Source of the DNA: Halobacteria archaeon AArc-dxtr1
GTDB lineage: Archaea; Halobacteriota; Halobacteria; Halobacteriales; Natrialbaceae
Length of the DNA: 64,000 bases
Direction of reading: 5' to 3'
NCBI GenBank assembly: GCA_025517425.1
Contig: JAOPJY010000001.1
Location: 606,217 to 670,216, forward strand
Made by a program: the position numbers and the translations under genes. Below the pieces are notes generated by a model. It was not told the origin of the DNA. It worked only from the letters and a program-made list of their open reading frames with translations, and ran no database searches. Shown in pieces: positions 46,201 to 55,174 of this stretch; within the stretch, counting starts at the first letter, position 1; each line of letters opens with the position of its first letter.

Positions 46201-47243
46201 ATGTCGGGACCGCCCCAACCGCTACGCCAGACCTCGTCGACTCGGGAGAGTCGGTCGATTTCGAGGTCGTACTCGTGGTGTGGACCCGCGAGTTCCTCGA
46301 GACGGTCGAGGAAGTACGGCGCGTCGAAGTCTTCGAAGTTCCAGCCCGTCATAACGTCCGGATCGGTCTCGACGACATAGTCGACGAACGCCTCGAGCAT
46401 CGCCCCTTCCTCCTCGTAGCTGCGGACCTCGTGATCGATCTCGCCCTCGATCGGTTCGTAGTCTCCAATCTCGGCCGGACTCTCGCCGTCGCCGACCGGG
46501 GCCTCGTAGAGCCACATCACGTACTCGTCGCGGTAGGAGTCGTGGCTGGTGAGACAGACGATCGGCTCCTCGCCGTCTTCGGGAAAGCCCGAGCGGTCGT
46601 CGACCTCGATGTCGAAGGTCAGCACTCGCGGATCGGCGTCGACGGCGACGGCCTCCAGTTCGGCGTGAGGGACGACCAGCGAGCCGTCGTCGGCGCGGCG
46701 TTCGGGGACGCGTACGCCGCTTCTGATGTCTTTGTCGATCAGCAGTCGGTTTGGGAAGAGGATGTCCGCCTCGTAGTGCTCGAAGTCATCCCGAACTTGC
46801 CCGACATCCCGGGGCGTCTGGCCAAAGATTTTCGTCAACTTCTCCCCCCGGATGCTCTCGTAGGGCTCGCCGTTCTCGTCGACCTCCTCGCTACCGGTGA
46901 GGCGGTCGTGGGATTTCTCAGGCGGGCGATCCAGGCTCTCCGTCGGGGCGTAAAAGTACGGCTGGAAGCCGACGACCTGGACGTGCTCTAGCTCCCCACC
47001 GGCAGTTCGTCCGAAGACGTGAACGATCGGCTGCTCCTCGTCGCCGTAGCCCGCGATGGTGTAGTCGACCTGCATCACGGCGAGTTCGACCGCTCCCTCG
47101 GCTTCGGGAAGCGTCTCCTCGACGACATCGATTACCTCAGCTGCTGCTCCACCCCGGCCCGCGACGGCCGCAGCTTCCTCTGCTGGGCGCTCGTCTTCGT
47201 CGGCGGCGAACTCCGCGAGCCCGGTCTGTCCCGCCTCTGTCAT
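43281..47243 (-). CDS. polB: Replicative family B DNA polymerase with an intein
   Basis: 1320 residues before splicing, about 908 after. Start MTEAGQTGL at 47243; longer upstream frame has no support. Exonuclease motifs: FDIEV (about 213), GWNFEDFDAPYF (Exo II) and YNLRDVEL (Exo III). Polymerase motif A is DLKSLYP (about 494). Motif B is split: KVIMN, then the intein at 587-998, then SLYGVSG. Motif C is YGDTDS (about 1043). The N-terminus has a haloarchaeal acidic stretch. The spliced polymerase looks complete, so function requires intein removal. It stands between the suf genes and an unrelated small gene, with divergent promoters at 47244-47378. Confidence 0.95.
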   Translation of the reverse strand: MTEAGQTGLAEFAADEDERPAEEAAAVAGRGGAAAEVIDVVEETLPEAEGAVELAVMQVDYTIAGYGDEEQPIVHVFGRTAGGELEHVQVVGFQPYFYAPTESLDRPPEKSHDRLTGSEEVDENGEPYESIRGEKLTKIFGQTPRDVGQVRDDFEHYEADILFPNRLLIDKDIRSGVRVPERRADDGSLVVPHAELEAVAVDADPRVLTFDIEVDDRSGFPEDGEEPIVCLTSHDSYRDEYVMWLYEAPVGDGESPAEIGDYEPIEGEIDHEVRSYEEEGAMLEAFVDYVVETDPDVMTGWNFEDFDAPYFLDRLEELAGPHHEYDLEIDRLSRVDEVWRSGWGGPDIKGRVVFDLLYGYQRMVFSELDSYRLDAVGEAELGVGKERYPGKIGDLWEDDPTRLLEYNLRDVELCVELDRQQEIIPFWNEVRSFVGCKLEDAPTPGDAVDMYVLHEAHGRFALPSKGQQEAGEEYEGGAVFDPITGVKENVTVLDLKSLYPMCMVTINASPETQVDPDSYDGETYTAPTEPEETHFRTEPDGIMREMITELLAEREEKKELRNEHDPGSRAYEQYDRQQGAVKVIMNCFTPDTEVLTPAGVREITDLEVGDEVYSLDPETETVEVKPVVETHAYPDYNNELIDIETSKIDFRITPNHRMLVRKNETNGISEDGYSFVEAGDLDRATNYELPHDWEGPTGEELETVDLTRVIDGEYEVWVRPSVHGHTFTAELGWTPRRVPKADVGKTGYVFTAAEFEEHREYIEEVCEMSFVHRESGRKWIPRTYDGDDFLDLLAWFVTEGNVYTSEDKQFGENFRGSATTVKLAQDKLPITDGGVDHHATIGDLLDEMGFDYYVDDRSYTVTSKLLGTLLTSLCGEGSFEKQIPKLVFNCSRRQKRRFLDVLIDGDGDRQVNSWRYTTSSETLRDDVLRLCTHLGLTASYNRDSGSWRVYVTEGTKNTLRMHRSSSQSTAENGVYCVTVADNHTLLAGRNGKFQFVGQSLYGVSGWDRFRLYDKEAAAAITATGREVIEFTETAANELDYTVAYGDTDSVMIELGAEVEKAEAIEQSFEIEEYLNERYDDFAREELDAEVHRFQIEFEKLYRRFFQAGTKKRYAGHITWKEGKDVDDIDITGFEYKRSDIAPITKEVQHRVIEMIVREGDVEGAKEYVNGVIEDVRAGDISLEELAIPGGIGKRLDDYDTDTAQVRGAKYANRLLGTNFQRGSKPKRLYLDRIDPAFFRQKETEDGLDPQRDPIYGAFKRDPDVICFEYEDQVPEAFAVDYDTMLEKTLKGPIARILEALDVSWEEVKSGQEQTGLESFM
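44250..45485 (-). mobile_element. Intein with DOD homing endonuclease in polB motif B
   Basis: 412 codons in frame inside polB. The N-terminal residue is Cys (CFTPDTEVLTPAGVREI, block A), block B is ITPNHRMLV, and the C-terminal end is NGKFQFVGQ followed by Ser of the extein. The last residue is Gln instead of Asn and the penultimate is Gly instead of His. Both occur in some functional inteins. LLAWFVTEGNV (about intein residue 205) and FLDVLIDGDGD (about 315) are two LAGLIDADG-type (DOD) motifs, so the endonuclease may be active. The insertion sits within the conserved KxxxNSxYG core of motif B. Base composition looks lower in GC than the exteins. Confidence 0.93.
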
Positions 47244-47378
47244 GGATTCCGGATTCGAAGCCACCGGATAAAAACCCCTGCAATCGGTCGCCGTCGACGA
47301 ACTGTTGGCGAACCGCCACGCGGCAATACCTGCGGGGGCACAAGACATTTAACTTGGTAACACATAGCATGGGGCGAG

Positions 47379-47564
47379 GTGATTGACGTGTCCACCCAAG
47401 CCGACGACGATCTGGCGGCCGAGCGAGAACCGTGTCAGAAACCCGTGGGAACTGCAACGATCGAGCGCTACGAGACCGAAGAGAGCGTCGTCTTCTATGA
47501 CGCCGAAAACCCGCTCGCGTGGGTGGAAACGACCCGAGCGATGTCGCTCGAAGAGAACGCCTGA
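47379..47564 (+). CDS. Short conserved haloarchaeal protein
   Basis: 61 residues from a GTG at 47379; another in-frame GTG at 47388 is also plausible. A TTTAA box is centred about 29 bases upstream, which favours 47379. The core GTATIERYETEESVVFYDAENPLAWVETTRAM has the look of a small conserved haloarchaeal family of about 60 residues (possibly DUF7331, from memory only). Function unknown. It is divergent from polB. Confidence 0.6.
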   Translation: MIDVSTQADDDLAAEREPCQKPVGTATIERYETEESVVFYDAENPLAWVETTRAMSLEENA

Positions 47565-47612
47565 GCAATTCACAAGCCAATCCTTTTGCCCGTACTCCGC
47601 GACTGTTCGCTC

Positions 47613-48104
47613 GTGCTCCCCGACGAACCGAGCGAACACGAGCCAGAGGAGTACGATCCTGAGGCCGCATTCAAGGATCCCAACGCCGACGGACTCACCA
47701 TTCCGAGCGTCGGTACCGAGAGCGAGTCCGGCGTCGACATGTCCGCCTCCGACGCCTCGAAGGCGGTCGTCCAAACGTTCTGGACGCTGGTCATCACGAT
47801 CAACGCCGCCGTGCTGTTCGTCTCACTCGGTTCAATGTTGCTGGTCATCCAGGGGATGGTAACTCGTGGGGGCCTGCTCATCCTCGGTGGCATCGCGTTG
47901 TTCGGGCTTGCCTACCGCCGCTACAAGAAGTACGAGACCGCAGACGACGAGGGCGAAGACGATCCGGTACCCGACGACCGTCCATCCGATTCCGAGGCGG
48001 ACGGACCTGTGGCCTCCGAGGGCGCAGCCGCTCCGGATTCAACCGCGGCGCCGGAGACCGAAAGCGATACTGTAGCCGACGAACAAGACGACCACCCCGA
48101 ATGA
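47613..48104 (+). CDS. Small membrane protein with acidic tails
   Basis: 163 residues from a GTG at 47613, 27 bases after a T-rich box (CCTTTTGCCC); a TTG nine codons earlier is less likely. The N-terminus is acidic (LPDEPSEHEPEEYDPEAAF). Two membrane helices lie at about 55-80 and 84-102, followed by YRRYKKYE as a positive-inside flank and a long D/E/S/P tail. No function is known. Its stop overlaps the next gene's ATG by 4 bases (ATGA). Confidence 0.65.
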   Translation: MLPDEPSEHEPEEYDPEAAFKDPNADGLTIPSVGTESESGVDMSASDASKAVVQTFWTLVITINAAVLFVSLGSMLLVIQGMVTRGGLLILGGIALFGLAYRRYKKYETADDEGEDDPVPDDRPSDSEADGPVASEGAAAPDSTAAPETESDTVADEQDDHPE

Positions 48105-48568
48105 GAACCGTTCGCGACGACGACGGAACCCGATACGTACTCCTCTCACGGTCGAGCAGCGCCAGCCGGGTCCGGGACCCCGAAACCGGCGACGAGTGCT
48201 ACGTCCAGAACGACCGGCTCGAGGACGTCGACGACTCTCCCTTGGAAACTGCAGCCCGAGCGGTGGACGGACCGGTACGGAAGCTTCTGACGAACGTCCA
48301 CGACGAGCGCACCCTCGGGCTCCTCCTCGAACTCGCCGAACGCGGACCGACTGGCGTGCGAACCCTCCTTTCGACGACGGACTACTGCGAAAGCGATCTC
48401 CACGGAACGCTCACCGTTCTCGTCGCCGCCGATTTGCTCGCCGAGACGACCGTCTCCGGAGAACGGGGCTATCAGGTTTCAGAACCCGCTCGAGAGGCGC
48501 TCGCCGTCGTTCGGAGTGCCGAGAGCGACGCAGACCCACCAGCGGCTGACAGCGACCCAGAGAGCTGA
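48101..48568 (+). CDS. Haloarchaeal winged-helix-like protein, unknown
   Basis: 155 residues. N-terminal beta part (VRDDDGTRYVLLSRSSSASRVRDPETGDECYV) followed by a helical, winged-helix-like half (TLGLLLELAERGPTGVRTLLSTTDYCESDLHGTLTVLVAADLL) and an acidic tail. This arrangement resembles a small haloarchaeal family found next to mre11-rad50, but DNA binding is inferred. It converges with rad50. Confidence 0.6.
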   Translation: MRTVRDDDGTRYVLLSRSSSASRVRDPETGDECYVQNDRLEDVDDSPLETAARAVDGPVRKLLTNVHDERTLGLLLELAERGPTGVRTLLSTTDYCESDLHGTLTVLVAADLLAETTVSGERGYQVSEPAREALAVVRSAESDADPPAADSDPES

Positions 48569-48607
48569 CCAGCGTGAACACTAGAGCCGATTGACCACCA
48601 GGGCCAC

Positions 48608-51286
48608 TTAGTCAGAGGAGAGCAGCGCCGTCTCTGGTGGCTGTCCCCGCTCGATGCGCGATCGGTTCGACGTCGCATCCTTTTCGACCCGGACGAGTTC
48701 GTCGGCTGCCCCGACTAACTCCTCGTCGTGGCTGACGACGATGATCTGCTCGACGCCGAGCTCGCGCATCGACTCGACCAGCGAGACGAGCTGGGTGACG
48801 TGGCCCGAGTCGAGAAAGACCGTCGGTTCGTCCAAGATCAGCGGCGGCATCGGCGCCGCACCCTCAACACCCTCTCCGAGCAGACGATAGATGGCACACC
48901 GGAGACTGAGATTAAAGAGGGCGCGCTCGCCGCCCGAAAGCTGCTCGGGCTCGAGTGCCTCGCCGTCTTTCTGGTAGACGGTCAGCCGGTACTCGCCGTC
49001 CAGGTCGATCGCGTCGTAGGAATCGTTTCGGTAGACCAGCTCGAACGTCTCGTTTAGCAGCCGTTCTAATGTTTCGACGTTTCGCTGTCGCAACTCGGTT
49101 CGGAGATCGCCGTACGTCGTCTGCAAGGTTTCGGCTTCCTCGTACAGCGACTCGAGGCGATCACATCGCTCCTCGACCGCGTCGAGGCGATCCTGGAGGC
49201 GCTCGAGTTCGTCGATCTTCTCCTCGACACCGCCGATCCGCCCCTGGATCTCGTCGCGGCGCTCCTCGAGGTCCGTGAGTTTCTCGTCGACGCGCTCGAG
49301 ATACGATTCGGCGTTCTGTTTGTCCGTTCGGGCCGCCTCGACGCGCCCCTCGTCGAACTCGGACTCGAGGTCTCGCTTGCGATCGCGTTTCGCGGCGAGT
49401 TGCTCACGGCGCTCGTCGTTCATCGTCTTCCAGTCGGCTCGGCGCTCGCGGATCGTCTCAATCTTGCGTTTGGTCTCGTCTCGCTCGGCGGCGACCTCGC
49501 GGACGCGACGCAAGGTCTCGAGCGCCTCCCGAATCTCACCGCGCGTTTCGTTTATCTCGCCGAGATCGCTGCGGGCATCGTCGATCGCTTCCGCGAGCTC
49601 GGCCGCCTCCTCACGGGCGTTCTCGGCCGCCTCCTCGTGTTCGTCGGCGTCGGCTCGGCGCGCCGCGCGCTGCTCGCGGCGCTCGTCTATGGCCTCGCGT
49701 TTCTCCGCGAGTAGCTGGGAGACGTTCTCCCGGTTCTCTTCGAGTCGATCGATCCGGCGCTCGGCGTCGACCAGCGCCTCTGCGGTCTCGATCCGGTCTG
49801 TGATCGCCTCGCGTTCGGCCTCGCGCGCTTTGCGCTCGTCTTCGAGTTCGGCCAGTTCGTCGCGGCGCTCGTCGATGACATCGACGTGAGGGGAGTCGGC
49901 GACCGACTGGCCACACTCGGGGCATTTACCCTCTTCGAGCAGTCGCTCACCCTCCTCGATGGCGTTTCGGACCGTCCGGATCTCCGCGGTGAGCTCGGTG
50001 ATGGTGTCCGTGATCTCCGCGTGGTCGTCCTCGAGCGAGGCGAGGTGTGCCTCAGCCTCGCCGAACGCGACCGGAGCGTCGGCAAACTGCTCGCGAGCGG
50101 CGTCGATCTCGTCGTCGAACTCCGCGAGTCTCGTCTCGCGCTCGTCGATCGCGTCGGCGTCGTCTGCCACTCGCGCGTCGAGGTCGGCTGCCTCCTCGCG
50201 GGCGGTCTCGGCCTCGGACTCGAGCTCAGCGGCCTTCTCGCGGAGTCGGTCGGCCTCGCTGCGTCGCTCCGTGATCGACACCCGAACGTCCTCGAGTTCG
50301 TCTCGGAGCGTCTCGTCACGGGTTTCGAGCTCTTCGATCCGGTTCTCGAGAGTGGTGTCGTCGGGATCATCGAGGGCGGTCTCTGCGAGCAACGAGTCGC
50401 GCTCCGCTTCGAGCGCTTCGTCTCGGTCCCGGTGTGTGCGAAGCGTCTCGGTTGCGTCCTCGCGCTTTTGTTCTGTCTCCGTAATCTTCGACCGTAGCTC
50501 CTCGATCTCAGTTGCTAACGTCTCGATCTCCTCGCATGTCTCCTCGTGGCGTTCGAGAACCATCTCGGCGTTCTCACGCGTCTCGACGGCCTGCTCGCGC
50601 TGGCTCTCGAAGTGGTCGATTTCGGCGACGACCTCGGCGTGGCTCGACTCGAGTTCGTTTAACTGGTCGTGGAGGTCCTGTTCTTCTTTGCGCTCGACCT
50701 GCGCCCGAAGGTCCGCGACGACCTCTCGCTGTCCGTCGAAGACAGTCTTGACGCCCAGGCGTGCGTCGCTCGCCCGCTCGCGGTACTCCTCTAAGGCGCC
50801 CAGCTGGAGGAGGTCGTCGATCATGTCCTGGCGTTCACTCGGCGAGGCGTGGATCAGCTTGTTCACCTCGCCCTGGCGGACGTACGCGCAGTTGACGAAC
50901 GCCTCGGCGTCCATCCGCAAGAGCTCGGTTACCTCTCGGCGGACGTCACGAGCGCCCTCGATCGCCTCGTCAGGGGTCTCGAGGACGCACTTGGTCGTCG
51001 TCGCGCGGTCTCCGCGGAGCTTGAGTCGGCGCTCGACGTGATAGTCACGGCCGTCGTGGGTGAACCAGAGTTCGATCCCGCACTCGTCCTCGCCGGTGGT
51101 GATCACGTCGTCGAGAGTGCGATCGTCGAGCGCTTTCGAGCCGTACAGGGCAAAGAAGACCGCCTCGAGCAGCGTCGACTTGCCGCTGCCGTTGACGCCG
51201 TGGACCACCGTGACGCCGCGCTCCAAGGAGAGGTCGGCCTCGCCGTAGCACTTGAAGTTCCGCAGGCGAACGCGATCGACTTTCAC
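48608..51286 (-). CDS. rad50: Rad50 double-strand-break repair ATPase
   Basis: 892 residues from a GTG at 51286 that overlaps the mre11 stop (GTGA). Walker A VNGSGKSTLLEAVFFALYG (about 30-48). Very long coiled coil on both sides of the zinc hook CPECGQSV (Cys at about 454 and 457). Signature LSGGERALFNLSLR and Walker B PLILDEPTVFLDSGH at the end. It tethers DNA ends and drives Mre11. All expected parts are intact, and the hook keeps both cysteines. Confidence 0.95.
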   Translation of the reverse strand: MKVDRVRLRNFKCYGEADLSLERGVTVVHGVNGSGKSTLLEAVFFALYGSKALDDRTLDDVITTGEDECGIELWFTHDGRDYHVERRLKLRGDRATTTKCVLETPDEAIEGARDVRREVTELLRMDAEAFVNCAYVRQGEVNKLIHASPSERQDMIDDLLQLGALEEYRERASDARLGVKTVFDGQREVVADLRAQVERKEEQDLHDQLNELESSHAEVVAEIDHFESQREQAVETRENAEMVLERHEETCEEIETLATEIEELRSKITETEQKREDATETLRTHRDRDEALEAERDSLLAETALDDPDDTTLENRIEELETRDETLRDELEDVRVSITERRSEADRLREKAAELESEAETAREEAADLDARVADDADAIDERETRLAEFDDEIDAAREQFADAPVAFGEAEAHLASLEDDHAEITDTITELTAEIRTVRNAIEEGERLLEEGKCPECGQSVADSPHVDVIDERRDELAELEDERKAREAEREAITDRIETAEALVDAERRIDRLEENRENVSQLLAEKREAIDERREQRAARRADADEHEEAAENAREEAAELAEAIDDARSDLGEINETRGEIREALETLRRVREVAAERDETKRKIETIRERRADWKTMNDERREQLAAKRDRKRDLESEFDEGRVEAARTDKQNAESYLERVDEKLTDLEERRDEIQGRIGGVEEKIDELERLQDRLDAVEERCDRLESLYEEAETLQTTYGDLRTELRQRNVETLERLLNETFELVYRNDSYDAIDLDGEYRLTVYQKDGEALEPEQLSGGERALFNLSLRCAIYRLLGEGVEGAAPMPPLILDEPTVFLDSGHVTQLVSLVESMRELGVEQIIVVSHDEELVGAADELVRVEKDATSNRSRIERGQPPETALLSSD

Positions 51287-52641
51287 GCGAAATCACCCAG
51301 CGAGGCGTGGCCGGAGTCGTCGTCAGCTGTCGTCTCGCTCTCTCCGTCCCGAGACGCCGTGTCGCGTTCGGAAGGGTGACCCTCGTCAGTCTCATCGGTG
51401 TCGCTCTCGGTGGGGTCGGCATCCGAGTCGTCATCGGCGTCGCCGTCTGCGAGTCCCGTCTCGCCGTCGGAATCGCTACTGCCGGCCGTCGACAGGGAGT
51501 CGTCGGCTGCCTCCGGCGCCGGCTCGAAGGCGTCGCGATCTCCGTCGTCGAGCAGCTCCTTGACGCGGCGCTCGACGGTCTCGCGGACGTTCGAGTCGGG
51601 GAGCGTGTCGTCTCTAACCGTCCGGTCGATGTCACGGGCGGCGTCGCTGAGTCCGAGGTCGCTGACGCGCTCCCGGACGGCGTCGTCCGGATCCGCGAAG
51701 TTCACCCGGACGCTCTCGTCCTCGTCGGGCAGGTCGCGTCGATCGTTAACGCGGGCGACCAGTGCGCCGCGGTCGGTCGCACACTCCTCGACCGCGGCGG
51801 GGGTGATCGGCCGACCCTCGCCCTCGACGGTGACGATCGCTACCGCCTCGTCGAGGTCGTACTCGCGAACGCGCTCGAGGACGCGGTCGACGCCCTCCTC
51901 GCCCGCTAACGTAACGTCGACGAACGCGAACTCCCGCGTAGCAGGGACGCTGCGCCGGGAGATCGCGACCTCGTCGTCGACGTCGATCAGGTTGTAGCCC
52001 CGATCGTCGCGCTCGTCGGCGCTCGCGCGTTCGGTGGAGCCACAGTAGGTGACCCACGTGTCGCGCACTTCGGCGGTGTCGGGTGTGTGGTTGTCCCCCA
52101 GCAGGACGGCGTCGAAGTCGACGGTCGACTCGGCCAGGAGGCGGTCGGTATCCCAGTCTGCGTGGGGAAACGGCTCGAATAGCCCGTGGCTAACGAGAAG
52201 TGCACTCTCGGCCGCCTCGGGAACCGGCTCGAACTCGTAGGTGAGGTCCTCGCGCCGGGAACGGGGAACGAAGTCGAGCCCGTAGACGGCGACGTCGTCG
52301 ACCAGTTCGGGGGCGGCTCCGAGACGAGTCGCCAGTCCCAGATCGGCGAAGAGATCGAGCCACTGGGAGTCGCGCTTTCGCTCGTGGTTACCGACGACCG
52401 CGAGGAAGGGTATGTCGGCCTCGTCGAGCGTTCGGAGAATCGAGACGGTTCCTTGGAGGTCTGGGAGGCCGGGTCGGCGATCGTGAAAGAGATCGCCGGC
52501 GTGGACCACTGCGTCGACGTCGTCGGCGACGGCGTCTTCGACGACGCCCCGGAAGGCCTCGAGGAAGTCCTGCCGTCGCTCGGGCGCGTTGTACTGCTGG
52601 TACCCGATGTGGGTATCGCCCGTGTGTATCACCCGCGTCAT
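51283..52641 (-). CDS. mre11: Mre11 nuclease
   Basis: 452 residues. Calcineurin-like phosphoesterase motifs: GDTHIGYQQY (about 8-17), HAGDLFHDRR, VGNHERKRDS (about 83-92), LLVSHGLF and LGDNHTPD. Nuclease and end-processing partner of Rad50. The C-terminal 120 residues are Asp/Ser/Glu/Thr-rich, low complexity, after a helical region that would bind Rad50. TATA-like CATTTAGGG is 29 bases before the ATG. Confidence 0.95.
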   Translation of the reverse strand: MTRVIHTGDTHIGYQQYNAPERRQDFLEAFRGVVEDAVADDVDAVVHAGDLFHDRRPGLPDLQGTVSILRTLDEADIPFLAVVGNHERKRDSQWLDLFADLGLATRLGAAPELVDDVAVYGLDFVPRSRREDLTYEFEPVPEAAESALLVSHGLFEPFPHADWDTDRLLAESTVDFDAVLLGDNHTPDTAEVRDTWVTYCGSTERASADERDDRGYNLIDVDDEVAISRRSVPATREFAFVDVTLAGEEGVDRVLERVREYDLDEAVAIVTVEGEGRPITPAAVEECATDRGALVARVNDRRDLPDEDESVRVNFADPDDAVRERVSDLGLSDAARDIDRTVRDDTLPDSNVRETVERRVKELLDDGDRDAFEPAPEAADDSLSTAGSSDSDGETGLADGDADDDSDADPTESDTDETDEGHPSERDTASRDGESETTADDDSGHASLGDFA

Positions 52642-52742
52642 CTACGCCACCCTTGGAGAGTGGGCCCTAAATGGATTCCGCGACCGGAGTGAAAGTACTC
52701 TCTGCGTGATCGTCTTCGAGAGCGTGTGTGGCGGCAGACGTC

Positions 52743-53012
52743 TCAGTTCTCGATGTCGAGCGCGTAGAGGCGCTTGCGGGCGTCAGAGAACGAAAAGCGC
52801 GAGGAGACGACGTTCTCCTCGTCTAAGCGATTCAAGGCGTAGCGGACGGTCCGGGCGGGCAGCAGCGTCTCCTCGGCGATCTGCTGTTGGGTCATCGTGT
52901 CGTTGTACTCTAAGACCTTCGCGACGAGTTTCGCACTCGGCGGGAGATCACGGACGTCGTCCCACGTTCCGCTGGCGGTCGGCTCCTGGTGGAGCGGCTC
53001 TGAGGTACTCAT
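52743..53012 (-). CDS. MarR-like winged-helix regulator
   Basis: 89 residues. A single winged helix-turn-helix: LPPSAKLVAKVLEYNDTMTQQQIAEETLLPARTVRYALNRLDEENVV (about 24-70), followed by a wing and a short tail. A TATA-like AATATTATC is about 32 bases upstream. The gene is divergent from PAN and could control that promoter, but the target is not shown by sequence. Confidence 0.75.
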   Translation of the reverse strand: MSTSEPLHQEPTASGTWDDVRDLPPSAKLVAKVLEYNDTMTQQQIAEETLLPARTVRYALNRLDEENVVSSRFSFSDARKRLYALDIEN

Positions 53013-53107
53013 CGTAGTACCACCTATCCAATACAGAGTGATAATATTTTCTGTTTCGGATTATACCTAGTAGTAATTCTCTTTCGAGAGTGTATCTACC
53101 CGAAGCC

Positions 53108-53115
53108 TCTTATGA
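53108..53115 (+). promoter_or_regulatory. TATA-like box of the PAN gene
   Basis: TCTTATGA is centred about 26 bases before the ATG at 53138 and argues for a leaderless message with that start rather than an in-frame start 48 bases upstream. The divergent spacer 53013-53137 is AT-rich and serves both genes. Confidence 0.5.
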
Positions 53116-53137
53116 ACCAGCGCCCAAAGCACGGTTG

Positions 53138-54355
53138 ATGAGCGACACCGTGGACGACGTCGACCTCCCATACGACGAGGACGAGGCGTCCCAACAGGAG
53201 AAAATCCGGGCGCTCGAGGAGCGACTGGAAATCCTCGAGTCCCAAAACGAGGAGATGCGAGACAAACTCCTCGATGCGAACGCCGAGAACAACAAGTACC
53301 AACAGAAGCTAGAGCGACTGACACACGAGAACAAGAAGCTAAAACAGTCGCCGCTGTTTGTCGCCACTGTCCAGGAGATGACCGACGACGGCGTCATCAT
53401 CAAACAGCACGGTAACAACCAGGAGGCGGTGACCGAAGTTACAGACGAGATGCGCGACGAGCTAGATCCCGACGCCCGCGTCGCGGTCAACAACTCTCTC
53501 TCGATCGTCAAGACGCTCTCTAACGAAACCGACGTCCGTGCCCGCGTCATGGAGGTCACCCAAAGTCCCGAGGTCTCCTACGAAGACATCGGCGGCTTAG
53601 AGGAGCAGCTCCAGGAGGTCCGCGAGACCGTCGAGATGCCCCTCGAGAAACCCGACATGTTCGAAGACGTCGGGATCGACCCACCAAGCGGCGTCTTGCT
53701 CTACGGCCCACCCGGCACGGGGAAGACGATGCTCGCGAAAGCCGTCGCGAATCAGACCGACGCCACCTTCATCAAGATGGCGGGCTCCGAGCTGGTCCAC
53801 AAGTTCATTGGCGAGGGGGCGAAGCTGGTTCGAGACCTCTTCGAGGTCGCCCGCGAGCACGAGCCCGCCGTCATCTTCATCGACGAAATCGACGCCATCG
53901 CCGCCAAGCGCACGGAGTCGAAGACCTCCGGCGACGCCGAGGTCCAGCGCACCATGATGCAGCTCCTGAGTGAAATGGACGGCTTCGAAGAGCGCGGTGA
54001 TATCCGTATCATCGCCGCGACCAACCGCTTCGATATGCTCGACCGAGCGATCCTCCGCCCCGGCCGCTTCGACCGCCTCATCGAGGTGCCAAAGCCCGAC
54101 GAGGAGGGCCGCGAGATCATCTTCCAGATCCACACGCGAGGAATGAACGTCGCCGAGGACGTCGATTTCGCCGAACTCGCCGTCGAGGCCGAGAACGCCT
54201 CGGGTGCGGACGTGAAAGCGATTTGTACCGAGGCGGGGATGTTCGCGATCCGCGACGATCGGACCGAGATCCGGATGGAAGACTTCCGTAACGCCTGGGA
54301 GAAGGTCCAGGCCGACTCCGAGGAAGACGGCGAGGTCTCGAAGACGTTCGCCTGA
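53138..54355 (+). CDS. pan1: Proteasome-activating nucleotidase (PAN)
   Basis: 405 residues. Hexameric AAA+ ATPase that unfolds proteins and feeds the 20S proteasome. An N-terminal coiled coil (about 15-65) with acidic lead-in, then an OB-like domain ([20 protein letters not shown]), then the AAA module: Walker [16 protein letters not shown] (about 191-205), Walker [10 protein letters not shown] (about 247-255), [17 protein letters not shown] (about 304-317). The C-terminus ends in TFA rather than the classical HbYX (Hyd-Tyr-X) gate-opening tail; this is worth noting but occurs in some PANs. Confidence 0.92.
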   Translation: MSDTVDDVDLPYDEDEASQQEKIRALEERLEILESQNEEMRDKLLDANAENNKYQQKLERLTHENKKLKQSPLFVATVQEMTDDGVIIKQHGNNQEAVTEVTDEMRDELDPDARVAVNNSLSIVKTLSNETDVRARVMEVTQSPEVSYEDIGGLEEQLQEVRETVEMPLEKPDMFEDVGIDPPSGVLLYGPPGTGKTMLAKAVANQTDATFIKMAGSELVHKFIGEGAKLVRDLFEVAREHEPAVIFIDEIDAIAAKRTESKTSGDAEVQRTMMQLLSEMDGFEERGDIRIIAATNRFDMLDRAILRPGRFDRLIEVPKPDEEGREIIFQIHTRGMNVAEDVDFAELAVEAENASGADVKAICTEAGMFAIRDDRTEIRMEDFRNAWEKVQADSEEDGEVSKTFA

Positions 54356-54493
54356 GTTGCGCCGCCGAGGGCGCCCGTTTCTCCTGTCATTCGAACGCCG
54401 TACCCGTCTCGTTCGACCGGCAGGCACAGCCCGATCCCCTTCCGAACGGGACTTTCGGACCGTTTTTACCGGCTGACTGGCTACTCCCTGGTA

Positions 54494-55048
54494 ATGACTC
54501 GGATCGTCGTGGTTGACAACCACGGTCAGTTCACACACTTAGAACAGCGAGCGCTGCGAGACCTCGGCGTTGAGGCGGCACTCGTCGACAACGACACACC
54601 ACCGGACGAGGTCGATGCCGACGGCGTCGTCCTCTCGGGTGGTCCCGACATGGACCGGATCGGTCGGTCGCCGGAGTATCTCGATGCAGACGTTCCTGTC
54701 CTCGGTATCTGTCTGGGCATGCAGCTCATCGCCACGGAACTCGGCGGCCGAGTTGGCGGCGGTGAGTACGGTGGCTACGCCGACGTCACCGTCGAGGTCA
54801 CGGACGAAGCGGATCCGCTCATCGGTTCGCTCCACCCCGAGACTCGCGTCTGGGCGAGCCACGCCGACGAGGTCAAGGAAGTCCCCGAGGGCTTCGAGCG
54901 GACGGCGAGAAGCGACGTCTGTGGTGTCGAGGCGATGAGTGACCCCGATCGCAACCTCTACGGTGTCCAGTGGCACCCCGAGGTCGCCCACACCGAGGAG
55001 GGCGAGGCAGTCTTCGAGAACTTCCTCGAGATCTGCGAGTCTGCATAA
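54494..55048 (+). CDS. guaAA: GMP synthase, glutamine amidotransferase subunit
   Basis: 184 residues. Class I glutaminase: nucleophile Cys in GICLGMQLIATELGG (about 73-88), oxyanion strand LSGGPDMDRI (about 52-61), His and Glu in VQWHPEVAHTEEGE (about 156-169). It delivers ammonia to the separate ATP-pyrophosphatase subunit GuaAB, which is not in this window; the two are split in archaea. A TTTTTA box 28 bases upstream supports the start. No operon partner follows. Confidence 0.92.
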   Translation: MTRIVVVDNHGQFTHLEQRALRDLGVEAALVDNDTPPDEVDADGVVLSGGPDMDRIGRSPEYLDADVPVLGICLGMQLIATELGGRVGGGEYGGYADVTVEVTDEADPLIGSLHPETRVWASHADEVKEVPEGFERTARSDVCGVEAMSDPDRNLYGVQWHPEVAHTEEGEAVFENFLEICESA

Positions 55049-55174
55049 CCCCTCTGAGACGAGATGGTTTTCGCGGTGGTATCGCCCCGAGAGGGGGTAC
55101 TGACATCGACGTTAGCTGGTATCACTCCTGTCGCGGAGCGAATATATGGGTTCGCCTCCAAACCAGGTAACGTA

